64,000 nucleotides of DNA from positions 91,663 through 155,662 of the forward strand of contig NZ_JAQURE010000002.1 in NCBI RefSeq assembly GCF_028715765.1, written 5' to 3'. Within the stretch, counting starts at the first letter, position 1; each line of letters starts with the position of its first letter. The notes under the pieces are model-generated. The model was not told the origin of the DNA and searched no databases. It was given only the letters and a program-made list of their open reading frames with translations. The stretch comes from Rhodoferax sp. (GTDB taxonomy: Bacteria; Pseudomonadota; Gammaproteobacteria; Burkholderiales; Burkholderiaceae_C). The translations under genes were made by a program, and so were the position numbers. Positions 16,611 through 26,144 of the stretch are shown piece by piece.

Positions 16611-18064
16611 CACGTACTGACAGCTTTGATGGGCAAGGTGATACGGAAGGTGGTGCCCTGGTCAGGCGTGCTGTTGACGCTGAGTTGGCCATGGTGACGG
16701 TTGATGATTTCCCAGGTGATTGACAAGCCTAAACCAGTGCCTTTGCCGACCGGTTTGGTGGTGTAGAAGGGCTCAAAAATGCGCTTCTTGACATCTTCTG
16801 TCATGCCGCAACCAGTGTCACTTATTTCTAGCCACACGCTGTCGGGTTGCGCGCCGGTACGCACCGTGATCACGCCCTGGGTCTCGATGGACTGGGCAGC
16901 GTTGACCAGCATATTGACCAACACCTGGTTGATTTGAGCCGCAATGCACGTCACCGGGGGCAACGGTTGCAGCGCTTTCACCACCTTGGCCTTGTATTTG
17001 ATTTCATTGTTGGCCACGTTCAGGGCACTTTCCAGCACATGGTTGAGGTCAACGGGTGCCCACTGCCCCTCATCAGAGTGGGAAAAGTCGCGCAAGTCAG
17101 ACACGATGCGCTTGACCCGTGCCAAGCCTTCTTGGGTTTCGGTCAACAGTGAGGGAATGTCTTCACGCAGGTAGTTCAGGTCAATTTTTTCACACGCCGC
17201 TTGCACCGCATGCACCTGCTCTGGGGGCAATGCCGCAGCTGCAGTTTGCAGGGTTTGAATCAGCCCAAACAGTTGTTCAATGTAGCCAGAGAGCGTGCCC
17301 AGGTTGGAGGTGACAAAGCCCACCGGGTTGTTGATCTCATGCGCCACGCCTGCAGCCAGTTGGCCAACGGCAGCCATTTTTTCGGCTTGCAGCAACTGGC
17401 TTTGCGTCAGCTTGAGTTGCGCCACAGAGGCTTGCAGCTCGGCGGTGCGCTCTTGCACCCGCTGCTCCAAAGAGGCGTTGACTGCTTGGAGTTCGGCCTG
17501 GCTTTTGTGCACTGCTGCATTGGCCTGCACCAGTTTTTGATTGCGCTCAGACAGCAAGGTAAAGAGTTCAAGCAATGACTGGTGGTAGACCGCCTGGGCA
17601 TTGTCTTGCGGCTGATTCACCTGCTCATAAGCCTGCTCAGCGGTCATACCGGTGGCCATGGCGGCCATTTGACGGGGGATGCGCTGGTCTTCCTCCAAAA
17701 TATGAAAAGTGAGCCAACTGCTTAAAAAGCGTAGCAACTCCTGGCCTGACAGGGTGCCTTCTTGTTCATATTGCTGCCGCATTTGCGTCAATTCGTCGAC
17801 AAAATTCTGGTGCGATTGATGGTGATGCACCAGGTAGTCACGTGCCAAATGGTGGTGCGCCATGAGTCGTTCTTCGTCGCGAAAATGCACCGCAGCGTAG
17901 CGCGTCAAATTGTCAAGCAAAGGCCCCACAGAACGCTTGGCCAGCTCATCATTGAGCGCCAAATGCGGCGCTGCTTGGTTGACCATGTCCACCAGCCCAT
18001 GGTGTTGGGCATCAACCAACTCCAAACCAGTTTCAAAATTCGGTGTCCAAGCCATCAGTTTCAT
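16610..18064 (-). CDS. Hemerythrin-histidine kinase fusion (oxygen-sensing kinase)
   Basis: 484 aa, no transmembrane helix seen. Residues 1-135 are a bacteriohemerythrin with the full di-iron set: H21, H60-x3-E64, H81-x3-H85 and H121-x4-D126. A coiled coil (about 160-225, QAELQAVNASLEQRVQERTA) leads to HisKA with phospho-His near 241 in AAGVAHEINNPVGF. An HATPase_c domain follows (DTGCGMTEDVKKRIFEPFYT; GKGTGLGLSI). Ligand binding at the di-iron centre should report O2 or redox state. GGAGG precedes the ATG. Upstream is an HD-GYP-like response regulator; downstream, with overlapping codons, is the SulP transporter. Confidence 0.93.
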   Translation of the reverse strand: MKLMAWTPNFETGLELVDAQHHGLVDMVNQAAPHLALNDELAKRSVGPLLDNLTRYAAVHFRDEERLMAHHHLARDYLVHHHQSHQNFVDELTQMRQQYEQEGTLSGQELLRFLSSWLTFHILEEDQRIPRQMAAMATGMTAEQAYEQVNQPQDNAQAVYHQSLLELFTLLSERNQKLVQANAAVHKSQAELQAVNASLEQRVQERTAELQASVAQLKLTQSQLLQAEKMAAVGQLAAGVAHEINNPVGFVTSNLGTLSGYIEQLFGLIQTLQTAAAALPPEQVHAVQAACEKIDLNYLREDIPSLLTETQEGLARVKRIVSDLRDFSHSDEGQWAPVDLNHVLESALNVANNEIKYKAKVVKALQPLPPVTCIAAQINQVLVNMLVNAAQSIETQGVITVRTGAQPDSVWLEISDTGCGMTEDVKKRIFEPFYTTKPVGKGTGLGLSITWEIINRHHGQLSVNSTPDQGTTFRITLPIKAVST

Positions 18065-18116
18065 GATGCCTCCGTTCAGTGAGAGTATTCCAAAAGGGAA
18101 TACGCTTTAAAAAGGG

Positions 18117-19439
18117 TCAGGTTTGGGGGTCTTGCCAGACTTCTGCCGCCAGTTTAAGTTCGCTAGAGCGTTCAAAGTCGATGATTTTGCGGATCACCAT
18201 GTCGTCAAGCACATGACCCGCGGTCAGCATGAGCAGCCCGCTGGGCGTGATCATGTCACGTGAGAGCACCATGCCAGGCACCAGATCGCGCGAGCTGACG
18301 CTGCGTTCGACATGTTTTTCACTGCGCAACTGTTCCCGCGACTTGCCTCCACGCAACACCACAAAGGCATCCACCACAGCAGGGTCAAAGCGCCGGCCAC
18401 TGCCTTGCAAAATCACATCTTGCGCCTGGCGCGCATCGAGTTTGCGCTGACCAATCAACCCCAGTTGCAAGCTGTCAAATTCGCTCGCCACAGACAATAT
18501 CCGCGAACCCAATGGAATATGCTCCCCCACCAACTGGTGCGGGTAACCGCCACCATCAAAACGCTCCAGGTGGTTTTTGATGATTTCAACCGCCCCTTTG
18601 AGCTCTTCAAGCGGCATCAAAATGGTTTCCGCAATGCCTGGGTAGGTGCGAAACACCTCCAGTTGACGGGTGTTGAGCATGACCACTGGCGTGCTGAGCA
18701 GTTCATCGGCAAACCCCACCTTGCCCACCTCGTGCAACAAACCCGCCACAAAAATCTCTTGGCCCTGCTTGGCGTCCAAGCCCATGTGTGTGGCAATTTT
18801 TCTGGCCATGTCGGCCACCCGCCGTGCATGGCCTGCCAGGTTGGAATGGCGCAACTCAATCAACGAGGTAAAAACTTTGATGGAAGTGATGAAGTTGTTG
18901 CGCATGCGCTCATTGGCCTGGCGCAGTTCCTGGGTACGGGTATGAACGCGCACCTCCAGACTGTCGTTCATGGCTTTGAGCTCTTCGTTTTGCAATTGCA
19001 CCAAGGCTTGCAGGCGCTTTTGTTCAAGCTCAAGAACATGGTGTTGCAGCGCACCACGCACCACCAGAAAGATGTCGTTATCGTCCCAGGGCTTGGCAAT
19101 GTAGCGGTAAATTTCGCCTTTGTTGATGGCGCCCATCACGGCGTTGATGTCGGCATAACCGGTCAGCAACAAACGCATGGTGTCTGGCCAGTGCAGCCGG
19201 ACTTGCTCCAAAAATGCCACACCATCCATCTCAGGCATGCGCATGTCTGAGATCACCAGATCAAAATTTTGGGTTTGCATCAGCGCCAGGGCCGCTTGGC
19301 CACTTTGCGCCACTTGCACCGCCAAACCTTTGGCGCGAAACAAGCGCCGCAGGGCAGACAAGATGCTGGGCTCATCATCGACACACAAAATTGAAGCCGA
19401 TGCATCCACAGAGAAACCGGGCTCAAGAGGTTCGGTCAT
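18117..19439 (-). CDS. Response regulator with HD-GYP-like output domain
   Basis: 440 aa. The receiver domain has the acidic pair D21-D22 and phospho-acceptor D65 in VISDMRMPEMDG. A coiled-coil linker (about 150-190) follows, then an HD-GYP-like domain. The catalytic signatures are altered: HDxGK reads LLHEVGKVG, and the HHExxDGxGYP block reads NHLERFDGGGYP. GYP survives but one metal ligand Asp is Glu and the HHE triad is lost. It could be a c-di-GMP binder or weak phosphodiesterase. It is probably the partner of the hemerythrin kinase encoded 52 bp downstream. Confidence 0.88.
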   Translation of the reverse strand: MTEPLEPGFSVDASASILCVDDEPSILSALRRLFRAKGLAVQVAQSGQAALALMQTQNFDLVISDMRMPEMDGVAFLEQVRLHWPDTMRLLLTGYADINAVMGAINKGEIYRYIAKPWDDNDIFLVVRGALQHHVLELEQKRLQALVQLQNEELKAMNDSLEVRVHTRTQELRQANERMRNNFITSIKVFTSLIELRHSNLAGHARRVADMARKIATHMGLDAKQGQEIFVAGLLHEVGKVGFADELLSTPVVMLNTRQLEVFRTYPGIAETILMPLEELKGAVEIIKNHLERFDGGGYPHQLVGEHIPLGSRILSVASEFDSLQLGLIGQRKLDARQAQDVILQGSGRRFDPAVVDAFVVLRGGKSREQLRSEKHVERSVSSRDLVPGMVLSRDMITPSGLLMLTAGHVLDDMVIRKIIDFERSSELKLAAEVWQDPQT

Positions 19440-19494
19440 GGTTTTTACCGTTTAAGTCATGCAGATGATATTGATAACCACATCCTAAGGCGTT

Positions 19495-20397
19495 TTACAG
19501 GTATGAAAACACATGGGCTTCATTGAGCAGGGGACCCAAATCACCCAAACTGGCCTTGACGCTTTCAAGTTTACCGCCCAGCCGCTGCGCTACAGACTCT
19601 GGCAATTCTTCAATGACCAGCCAGCCGCCAAATTCGTAACCCATCAATTTACTGAGTTGGTTGGCCGCCACCACCGAGGCCATCATGGGCGTATCTGATT
19701 GACTGGGTGTGTGTTGAAAGCGAATGGTTTGCACCAAGTCTTCGGCAAAGTGCCATTTTTCAGCCAGCATGGCACCCACATGGGCATGGTCTACGCCCAT
19801 GACCTCGTGCATGGCCTGATGCAAGGGCAGATTGCGCCACAAACTCAATTCCATGGCCTTGCGAAACTCAGTGGGCATGAATTGCGCCACCACCACTTTG
19901 CCAAAATCATGCAGCAACCCGGCAATAAAGCAATCATTGGCATCTGCGCCAGGCAAACGCTTGGCCAACTGACGTGCCAAAGTAGCCGTGGCCATGGAGT
20001 GCATCAAATAGCGCTGCCCATCAAAACCGGACAATGTTTTGTTGGGCAACATGCCCACGGCAGCCAGACTCAAAGCCAAGTTTTTGATGGTATTGAAGCC
20101 CAAAAAAACCACCGCATGATCAACCGAGGTGATTTGCTTGGCCAAACCGTAATAGGCTGAGTTCACCACTCGCAACACTTTGACGGTGATCACCGGGTCG
20201 CGGTTGATCACTTGCACCAAATCTTTGGCCGAACACGCCACGTTTCGGGTGAGTGTCAATATTTGTTCCACACTTTTGGGAAAAGCCGGCATGTGATCGA
20301 CCGCGGCACTGAGTCGCAAAAACACATCTGGTGGCAGGTGATCTAGCGCAGGCTCGGTCAAATTGTGGGGTAAGGGTAGGTCTGACACAGCCGACAT
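19495..20397 (-). CDS. HDOD domain protein
   Basis: 300 aa HDOD signalling protein. The landmarks are MPAFPKSVEQILTLTRN, VINRDPVITVKVLRVVNSAYY and LGFNTIKNLALSLA, with the remnant HD motif FIAGLLHDFGKVVVAQF. HDOD proteins lack proven phosphohydrolase activity in most cases and act in regulatory networks with c-di-GMP or kinases. Its ATG directly abuts the rluC stop (TGA then ATG), so the two are probably translated from one message. Downstream on the same strand are the response regulator and hemerythrin kinase. Confidence 0.9.
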   Translation of the reverse strand: MSAVSDLPLPHNLTEPALDHLPPDVFLRLSAAVDHMPAFPKSVEQILTLTRNVACSAKDLVQVINRDPVITVKVLRVVNSAYYGLAKQITSVDHAVVFLGFNTIKNLALSLAAVGMLPNKTLSGFDGQRYLMHSMATATLARQLAKRLPGADANDCFIAGLLHDFGKVVVAQFMPTEFRKAMELSLWRNLPLHQAMHEVMGVDHAHVGAMLAEKWHFAEDLVQTIRFQHTPSQSDTPMMASVVAANQLSKLMGYEFGGWLVIEELPESVAQRLGGKLESVKASLGDLGPLLNEAHVFSYL

Positions 20398-21408
20398 TCA
20401 TTGAGCAAAATGAGCCAACTCCGGCGGCAAATCTGCCAGCACTTCAAGTCTTTCGCCGGTGGCCGGGTGATTGAATTGCAAACGCCAGGCATGCAAAAAC
20501 ATGCGCTTGAGGCCTGCGCTGCCAGTCGCGCGCGCCAGAGATTTGTTCAAGTCAAAGTCGCCATATTTGTCGTCCCCCAAAATCGGGAAACCTTCGCTGG
20601 CCAAATGCACCCGAATTTGATGCGTGCGTCCGGTCTTGATGGTCACCTCTAGCAGCGAGCCCAACGCAAGCTGCGCACGCACCCGCACCAAAGTCACAGA
20701 AGGCATGCCGTGAGGGTCATCGCGGGAGACCACTCGCACCCGTCGTTCGCCAGCTTGCGCGGTGCTGGCATCAAGCTCATATTTATACAAAGGCTTGTCT
20801 AACACCTTGAGTTTGGCCGGCCACAGCCCCCGCACCATGGCAAGGTAAGTTTTACCGGTTTGACGCTCCCGAAACTGGTCTTGCAGATTTTTCAACGCGC
20901 TGCGCTTTTTAGCTACCAGCAAAATCCCACTGGTTTCACGGTCAAGCCGATGCACCAGCTCCAAAAATTTGGCTTGCGGACGCGCCATGCGCAATTGTTC
21001 AATCACGCCAAAGCTCACCCCAGATCCCCCATGCACCGCCACCCCGGCGGGTTTGTTGATCACCAACAGGTGATCGTCTTCCAGCAATACCGCAAATTCT
21101 CGCGCTGGCGCAGCCCGCGCGACCTGCGCTTGCATGGCTTGGCTTTTTTCGAGCACACGCTCTGAAATGCGCACCGGGGGCAAGCGCACCAGGTCACCTT
21201 CTGCCAGCCGGTCATCCGCACTGACACGGCCTTTGTTGACCCGCACTTCACCACTGCGAATCATGCGGTAGACACGGGTTTTGGGCACGCCCTTGAAAAC
21301 ACGTATCAAATAATTGTCAAGGCGCTGACCCGCACTGTTTTCATCAATGCAAACGGTTTGGGCTTGCGGGGTGGTCGCCAGGGCTTTGGCCTCTATAATG
21401 TGTTTCAC
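20398..21408 (-). CDS. rluC: 23S rRNA pseudouridine synthase RluC
   Basis: 336 aa enzyme making pseudouridines in 23S rRNA (positions 955, 2504 and 2580 in E. coli). The N-terminal S4 RNA-binding domain covers residues about 25-90 (AGQRLDNYLIRVFKGVPK; SGEVRVNKGRVSADDRL). The catalytic Asp is in LVHRLDRETSGILLVAKK near residue 153. It starts with GTG at 21408; no better in-frame start is near and no clear Shine-Dalgarno was found. rluC is divergent from rne, a common arrangement. Confidence 0.93.
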   Translation of the reverse strand: MKHIIEAKALATTPQAQTVCIDENSAGQRLDNYLIRVFKGVPKTRVYRMIRSGEVRVNKGRVSADDRLAEGDLVRLPPVRISERVLEKSQAMQAQVARAAPAREFAVLLEDDHLLVINKPAGVAVHGGSGVSFGVIEQLRMARPQAKFLELVHRLDRETSGILLVAKKRSALKNLQDQFRERQTGKTYLAMVRGLWPAKLKVLDKPLYKYELDASTAQAGERRVRVVSRDDPHGMPSVTLVRVRAQLALGSLLEVTIKTGRTHQIRVHLASEGFPILGDDKYGDFDLNKSLARATGSAGLKRMFLHAWRLQFNHPATGERLEVLADLPPELAHFAQ

Positions 21409-21931
21409 TGGCGTTGCAATGTAAGTGGTTGATTTAACTGACTGTTGCTACTTAAAGTAAGTGAAGTTTAGTCCACACACCATTTTTCTCGCCAGCAAAG
21501 TCGATACCGCCTGTCGCTTGTGTCGCAAACGATTGACCCTCTGTTGATCGTGGTTGCAAAAGCCTCAGGTTTAAACGGCATCTTGAAACCCAGAATCGGA
21601 ATACCCAAAATTCACAGCCCATGGCTGTGAATGGAATGAAGCGAAATGTTTGCCCTGATGACCCTGATGACCCAATGCCTGCAGCGCGAAAACGTGCTGT
21701 TGTTTGGCATTCATCAGCCATTTGTGCCCGTCAAACGGGCGCAGAACGCTATTAGATCAATAGCCAACTCTCCCCCAAACCCCATCGCTGCCCTCCACGT
21801 GCCTATGCCTAAACTCACTGTGTGAGTATGGGTTCTCCGGCTTTTCCTCCTTGTTTCAAGGCGTCAGTTTGTGTGTCAATGCTGCCCTGCACGGGCTTAT
21901 GGTTGATATTTGAATTGAAGGAACGCTACCC
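21409..21931 (+). promoter_or_regulatory. rne 5' region with three perfect hairpins
   Basis: 523 bp without a gene between the divergent rluC and rne starts. Three perfect stem-loops precede rne: 21610-21632 (10-bp arms ATTCACAGCC and GGCTGTGAAT, 3-nt loop), 21726-21740 (GCCCGT-CAA-ACGGGC) and 21813-21827 (ACTCAC-TGT-GTGAGT). RNase E genes are known in enterobacteria to autoregulate through a structured leader, and this layout suits that. A TATAAT at 21394-21399 lies inside rluC without a good -35, so the transcription start is unresolved. GAAGGAA precedes the rne ATG. Confidence 0.6.
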
Positions 21932-24862
21932 ATGAAACGGATGCTGATCAATGCGACGCAGGCTGAAGAACGCCGCCTCGCCATCGTCGACGGACAAAAA
22001 CTGCTCGACTACGAAATTGAAATTGAAGGGCGCGAACAGCGCAAGGGCAACATTTACAAAGCCGTCGTGACCCGCGTCGAGCCATCGTTAGAAGCCTGCT
22101 TTGTGGATTACGGCGAAGAGCGCCACGGCTTTTTGCCGTTCAAGGAAATCTCGCGCCAGTACTTCCAACCCGGCGTCGCGGTAAGCCAGGCGCGCATTCA
22201 GGATGCCATCAAGGAAGGCCAGGAACTGCTGGTTCAAGTTGAAAAAGAAGAACGTGGCAACAAGGGCGCAGCCCTGACCACCTTCGTCTCGCTGGCTGGC
22301 CGCTATGTGGTACTGATGCCCAACAACCCGCGCGGCGGAGGCGTGTCGCGCCGCATTGAAGGCGAAGACCGCGCCGAGCTCAAAGAAAACATGGACCAGT
22401 TGGAATACCCCAACGGCATGAGCATCATTGCGCGCACGGCCGGCATTGGCCGCGCCGCACCTGAGTTGCAATGGGACTTGAACTACCTGCTCAAGCTGTG
22501 GACGGCCATTGACGGTGCCGCCAAGGGTGGCAAAGGTGCCTTCCTGATTTACCAAGAGTCATCGCTGGTGATTCGCGCGATTCGCGACTACTTCAACCAT
22601 GACATTGGCGACATCCTGATCGACACCGACGATGTGTACGAGCAAGCGCAGCAATTCATGGCGCATGTGATGCCTGAACACGCCGCCCGCGTCAAACGCT
22701 ACCGCGACGATGCACCACTGTTTTCGCGCTTCCAGATTGAGCATCAAATCGAATCCGCCTATGCCCGCACAGTGCAGTTGCCAAGTGGTGGCGCCATCGT
22801 GATCGACCACACCGAAGCACTGGTGAGCGTAGACGTGAACTCGGCGCGCGCCATCAAGGGCGGTGACATTGAAGAAACCGCCACCCGCACCAACCTGGAA
22901 GCGGCTGACGAAGTGGCACGCCAGGCCCGCTTACGTGACTTGGGTGGCCTGATCGTCATCGACTTCATTGACATGGAAGAAAGCCGCAACCGCCGCGATG
23001 TTGAAAACCGCTTGCGCGATGCCTTGCGCCAAGACCGTGCCCGCGTGCAGTTTGGCACCATCAGCAAATTTGGCCTGATGGAAATGAGCCGCCAACGGCT
23101 GCGCCCAGCGCTCTCTGAAGGTGCGTCCATCCCCTGCCCGCGTTGCGGTGGTTCCGGCCACATCCGCGACACCGAATCCAGCGCGCTGCAGATTTTGCGC
23201 ATCATTCAGGAAGAGTCCCTCAAGGACAGCACCGCCTCTGTGCTGTGCCAGGTACCGGTTGAAGTGGCGTCGTTCCTGCTGAACGAAAAACGCACCGAAA
23301 TCGCCAAGATTGAGCTCAAACAGCGCATCAACGTGATCATGGTGCCCAACAAGTCGCTGGAAACGCCCAACTACCGGCTGGAACGCCTGAAACACGATGA
23401 CCCTCGCCTGGACAACATCGAAGCCAGCTACAAAATGGCTGACGAGATTGAAGAAGCAACGGCAGTCACACGCCGATCCCAGGAGCCAACCAACCGTCAA
23501 ACGCCCATCATCAAAGGCGTCTTGCCTGATGCGCCCGCACCGGTGGTGATTGCCAAACCCGAAGCGGCTCCGGTGGCTGCAGCTGCCGTGCCGACAAGCC
23601 CGGCCGTGGCCACGCCAGCCGTGGTTGAAAAGGGCTTTTTTGGCTGGCTGAAAAACATCTTTTCACCCGCGCCAGCAGTTGCCCCTGAACCCACCCCTGC
23701 GGTGGCACCCGCTGCACCACAAGGCGAAGAAAAACGCAACAACCGCGAAGGCAGGCCGCCTCGGGATGGTTCACGCCGGGGTGAAGGTCGCTCTGAGCGC
23801 GCACCACGCCAAGAAGGCCGTGGACCACGCGCCGAGGGTCGTCCAGAGGGACGCAACGAACCTCGCAATGGACGCAACCGGGGTGAACGCACTGAGCGTG
23901 GCTCTCGCGAACGTGCCGAGGCTCAAACAGACAGCCTGGTGGCAGAGAACATGCAAAGCACAGCCCCTGATGCTTTGGCCATGGCTGGCAATGTGCGTAA
24001 TGAAACGCGCACCGAGCGTGCCCCTCGAAACCCTGATAGAACTGAGCGCGGCAACCGCCCGGAACGGGGTGAACGTCGACCACGTCAACCCCGTGCTGAG
24101 AATGATGCCACCGCACATGTCGTCGAAAACCAACCTGAGCAGGGCACAACCGATGTCGTTTTAGCCAACCTGGAAGGTGCCGAGGCACCCACAGCACCAG
24201 ATACCGCTGCGGCACCACGCGAGAAACGCTCGCGTGACCGCTACGGACGCGAACGCAGACCACGTGGCGAACGCGCCGAGCGCGCAGATGCTGGCAATGC
24301 CACTGAGCTGATGGCACCTGAACAAGCTGCTAGCGCTGAAGAAGCCCCCAGAAAGTCGTATTTCACGACCTCTGCACCTGTGGCTGAGACGGATGTCACA
24401 TCCCCCAATGAGGTGAGCACGGTTGCTGCGGAAACACCCGCTGAAACGCTGGTGCAAGAAAGTGAACCCACAATACCTCTCCAACCCTCAAGCGTAGAAA
24501 CAAGCCAGCCAGTTGAAGCGAGTCCTGTGCCCGCCAACACAACCACCTCTTCCACGCCAGCGCCAGTGGCTGCAAAAGTGATGGTCGAAGTGCCAATCGC
24601 CATCCCTAAAGTGGCGGCCTACGAATTGCCTTTGGCAGATTTGGCAGCCTTGGCGCAGCAGTCTGGTTTGAATTGGGTGAACTCAGACCCTGCCAAAATT
24701 ACAGCCGCACAAGTGGCCATCGCAGCTGAAGTCAAACCAGTGCGTGTGCCACGTGAACGCCCAGCAACGGTGAAACTTGACTCGCAACCTTTGATTTTGG
24801 TGGAGACCAAGCTGGACTTGCAAAAGATCACCTTGCCGTTTGAGAAAACCCCTCAAGCCTGA
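21932..24862 (+). CDS. rne: Ribonuclease E
   Basis: 976 aa endoribonuclease central to mRNA decay and rRNA/tRNA processing. The catalytic half has the S1 domain (about 38-120; [32 protein letters not shown]), the DNase I-like active site ([17 protein letters not shown]) and the zinc link CPRCGGSGH at C402-C405. The C-terminal half (from about residue 510) is low complexity: Ala/Pro linkers, arginine-rich RNA-binding patches ([19 protein letters not shown]) and a final Ala/Val/Glu tail. These are the usual disordered degradosome scaffold. A strong terminator follows. Confidence 0.97.
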   Translation: MKRMLINATQAEERRLAIVDGQKLLDYEIEIEGREQRKGNIYKAVVTRVEPSLEACFVDYGEERHGFLPFKEISRQYFQPGVAVSQARIQDAIKEGQELLVQVEKEERGNKGAALTTFVSLAGRYVVLMPNNPRGGGVSRRIEGEDRAELKENMDQLEYPNGMSIIARTAGIGRAAPELQWDLNYLLKLWTAIDGAAKGGKGAFLIYQESSLVIRAIRDYFNHDIGDILIDTDDVYEQAQQFMAHVMPEHAARVKRYRDDAPLFSRFQIEHQIESAYARTVQLPSGGAIVIDHTEALVSVDVNSARAIKGGDIEETATRTNLEAADEVARQARLRDLGGLIVIDFIDMEESRNRRDVENRLRDALRQDRARVQFGTISKFGLMEMSRQRLRPALSEGASIPCPRCGGSGHIRDTESSALQILRIIQEESLKDSTASVLCQVPVEVASFLLNEKRTEIAKIELKQRINVIMVPNKSLETPNYRLERLKHDDPRLDNIEASYKMADEIEEATAVTRRSQEPTNRQTPIIKGVLPDAPAPVVIAKPEAAPVAAAAVPTSPAVATPAVVEKGFFGWLKNIFSPAPAVAPEPTPAVAPAAPQGEEKRNNREGRPPRDGSRRGEGRSERAPRQEGRGPRAEGRPEGRNEPRNGRNRGERTERGSRERAEAQTDSLVAENMQSTAPDALAMAGNVRNETRTERAPRNPDRTERGNRPERGERRPRQPRAENDATAHVVENQPEQGTTDVVLANLEGAEAPTAPDTAAAPREKRSRDRYGRERRPRGERAERADAGNATELMAPEQAASAEEAPRKSYFTTSAPVAETDVTSPNEVSTVAAETPAETLVQESEPTIPLQPSSVETSQPVEASPVPANTTTSSTPAPVAAKVMVEVPIAIPKVAAYELPLADLAALAQQSGLNWVNSDPAKITAAQVAIAAEVKPVRVPRERPATVKLDSQPLILVETKLDLQKITLPFEKTPQA

Positions 24863-24878
24863 GCTTATGCAAAATGAC

Positions 24879-24905
24879 AAAGGGCACTCAAGGTGCCCTT
24901 TTTTG
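24879..24905 (+). terminator. Rho-independent terminator of rne
   Basis: AAAGGGCAC-TCAAG-GTGCCCTTT: 9-bp stem, 5-nt loop, followed by a T run, 16 bp after the rne stop. Its A-rich left flank could also serve the convergent gene. Confidence 0.92.
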
Positions 24906-24987
24906 TTTTGGTGAAGCCTCACAGCTTAGCAAAAGTACCGGTCGTGGCAAGCAAGTGCCAACGAGCCATTTGCGATTTCTGCCTCTC

Positions 24988-26052
24988 TCAAACCACTTTC
25001 ACCTCCTGAGTGGGCTCAGGCACCCCAAAAAATCCTCGTTGAGCCAAGCCAGGATAACTGCAAGCTTTATTGCCCCCACTGCGTTTGGCAAAGTCCACCG
25101 CCTTGACGGTTTTATCAAGTGCACTGCGGGGCGAGTCATCGGCCAACACATTGGTGAAACCACAACTCACCGTGACCCGACCCACTTGGGTGAAGGTGTA
25201 TTTTTCGACGTTCGATTTGAAGCGCTCAAAAGCACCCAGCACCAAAGCCTCATCAGGGCAATGCAACAGCACCCCAAAGTGGTCATCTGAGAGCCGATAA
25301 AGCCGGTCATATGTACGAAACGTATTGCTAAAGATGCGCGCCACCCGCGACAAAATCTCGTCTGAAGCTGCCCGACCGTGTTGCTCGGCAATCAAACTGA
25401 AATTGTCAATCTTGACTGAGCCCAGCCAATAATTTGCAGGCACATGGTGTCTGCGCTCTTGGTGGGTCAAATTTTCACTGGTACGAGTGCCAGGCAATTC
25501 ATTCATGTCTTCGAGCACCGCACTGTAAAAAGCATCGTCAAGCGATTTGCGGTTTAACAGACCCGTGAGGGCATCTCGGTCACTGAACTCCAGCAAGCTG
25601 TACATGTTGCGGTAAATGCGGCACATGCTGTCTATCACCAACAAATGCGCTTCATTCAAGGGCGCTTCGGAATGCAGCTCTAACACACCCTGGTCTTCTT
25701 CTCTGAGTTGGGAGAACAAGGGCAGCAGGGTGATGCGTGGCCCCTCAGCGCCAGCCCAGGCAATTTCAACCCGGTCACGCAGCGCAAGGCACTTGACCCG
25801 ATCCGGGGCATCGTCAAATTTGACCAACGCAGAAAAATCAATGCGCGTGGGGTCGATGACACGACCACCGCCTTTGGCGTCGAGCCGAGCCACTTCAAGC
25901 CAGCGACTCTCGCCTTCTTCGCGCATGACCCGAGCAATCACAATTCGGCTCACCGGCAATAGCTCCAACAACGCTTTGGACAGCGTAAGCTCCAACAAAT
26001 CGCGGTCCCGGTGATCTGTCAACCTGACAATGTGTTCAATGAAAGTACTCAT
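24988..26052 (-). CDS. GGDEF-domain protein with degenerate active site
   Basis: 354 aa from ATG 26052; an in-frame ATG at 26082 would add ten residues that look unlike the family. Residues 1-165 look like a GAF-type sensor (VARLDAKGGGRVIDPTRIDF). Residues about 180-345 are a GGDEF fold (SDRDALTGLLNRKSLDDAF; KRSGGNKACSY). The signature GGDEF is replaced by SDDHF (RLSDDHFGVLL, near residues 252-262), so cyclase activity is unlikely; c-di-GMP or GTP binding remains possible. It converges on the rne terminator. Confidence 0.85.
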   Translation of the reverse strand: MSTFIEHIVRLTDHRDRDLLELTLSKALLELLPVSRIVIARVMREEGESRWLEVARLDAKGGGRVIDPTRIDFSALVKFDDAPDRVKCLALRDRVEIAWAGAEGPRITLLPLFSQLREEDQGVLELHSEAPLNEAHLLVIDSMCRIYRNMYSLLEFSDRDALTGLLNRKSLDDAFYSAVLEDMNELPGTRTSENLTHQERRHHVPANYWLGSVKIDNFSLIAEQHGRAASDEILSRVARIFSNTFRTYDRLYRLSDDHFGVLLHCPDEALVLGAFERFKSNVEKYTFTQVGRVTVSCGFTNVLADDSPRSALDKTVKAVDFAKRSGGNKACSYPGLAQRGFFGVPEPTQEVKVV

Positions 26053-26144
26053 GGGTAAATGATAGACGCGAAACCCAGCCACGTCACGAAATAGCTGGCG
26101 CTCAATTGAATTGCATCAGCCCGATCTGCATCCCTCAGACTACG

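Noticed and set aside
21394..21399. TATAAT as the rne promoter -10
   Set aside because: No acceptable -35 at 16-18 bp spacing, and it lies within the rluC coding start; kept only as a remark in the leader entry.
23511..24317. Long minus-strand open frames inside rne
   Set aside because: They mirror the Arg/Ala/Pro-rich low-complexity half of RNase E and have no Shine-Dalgarno or family match.
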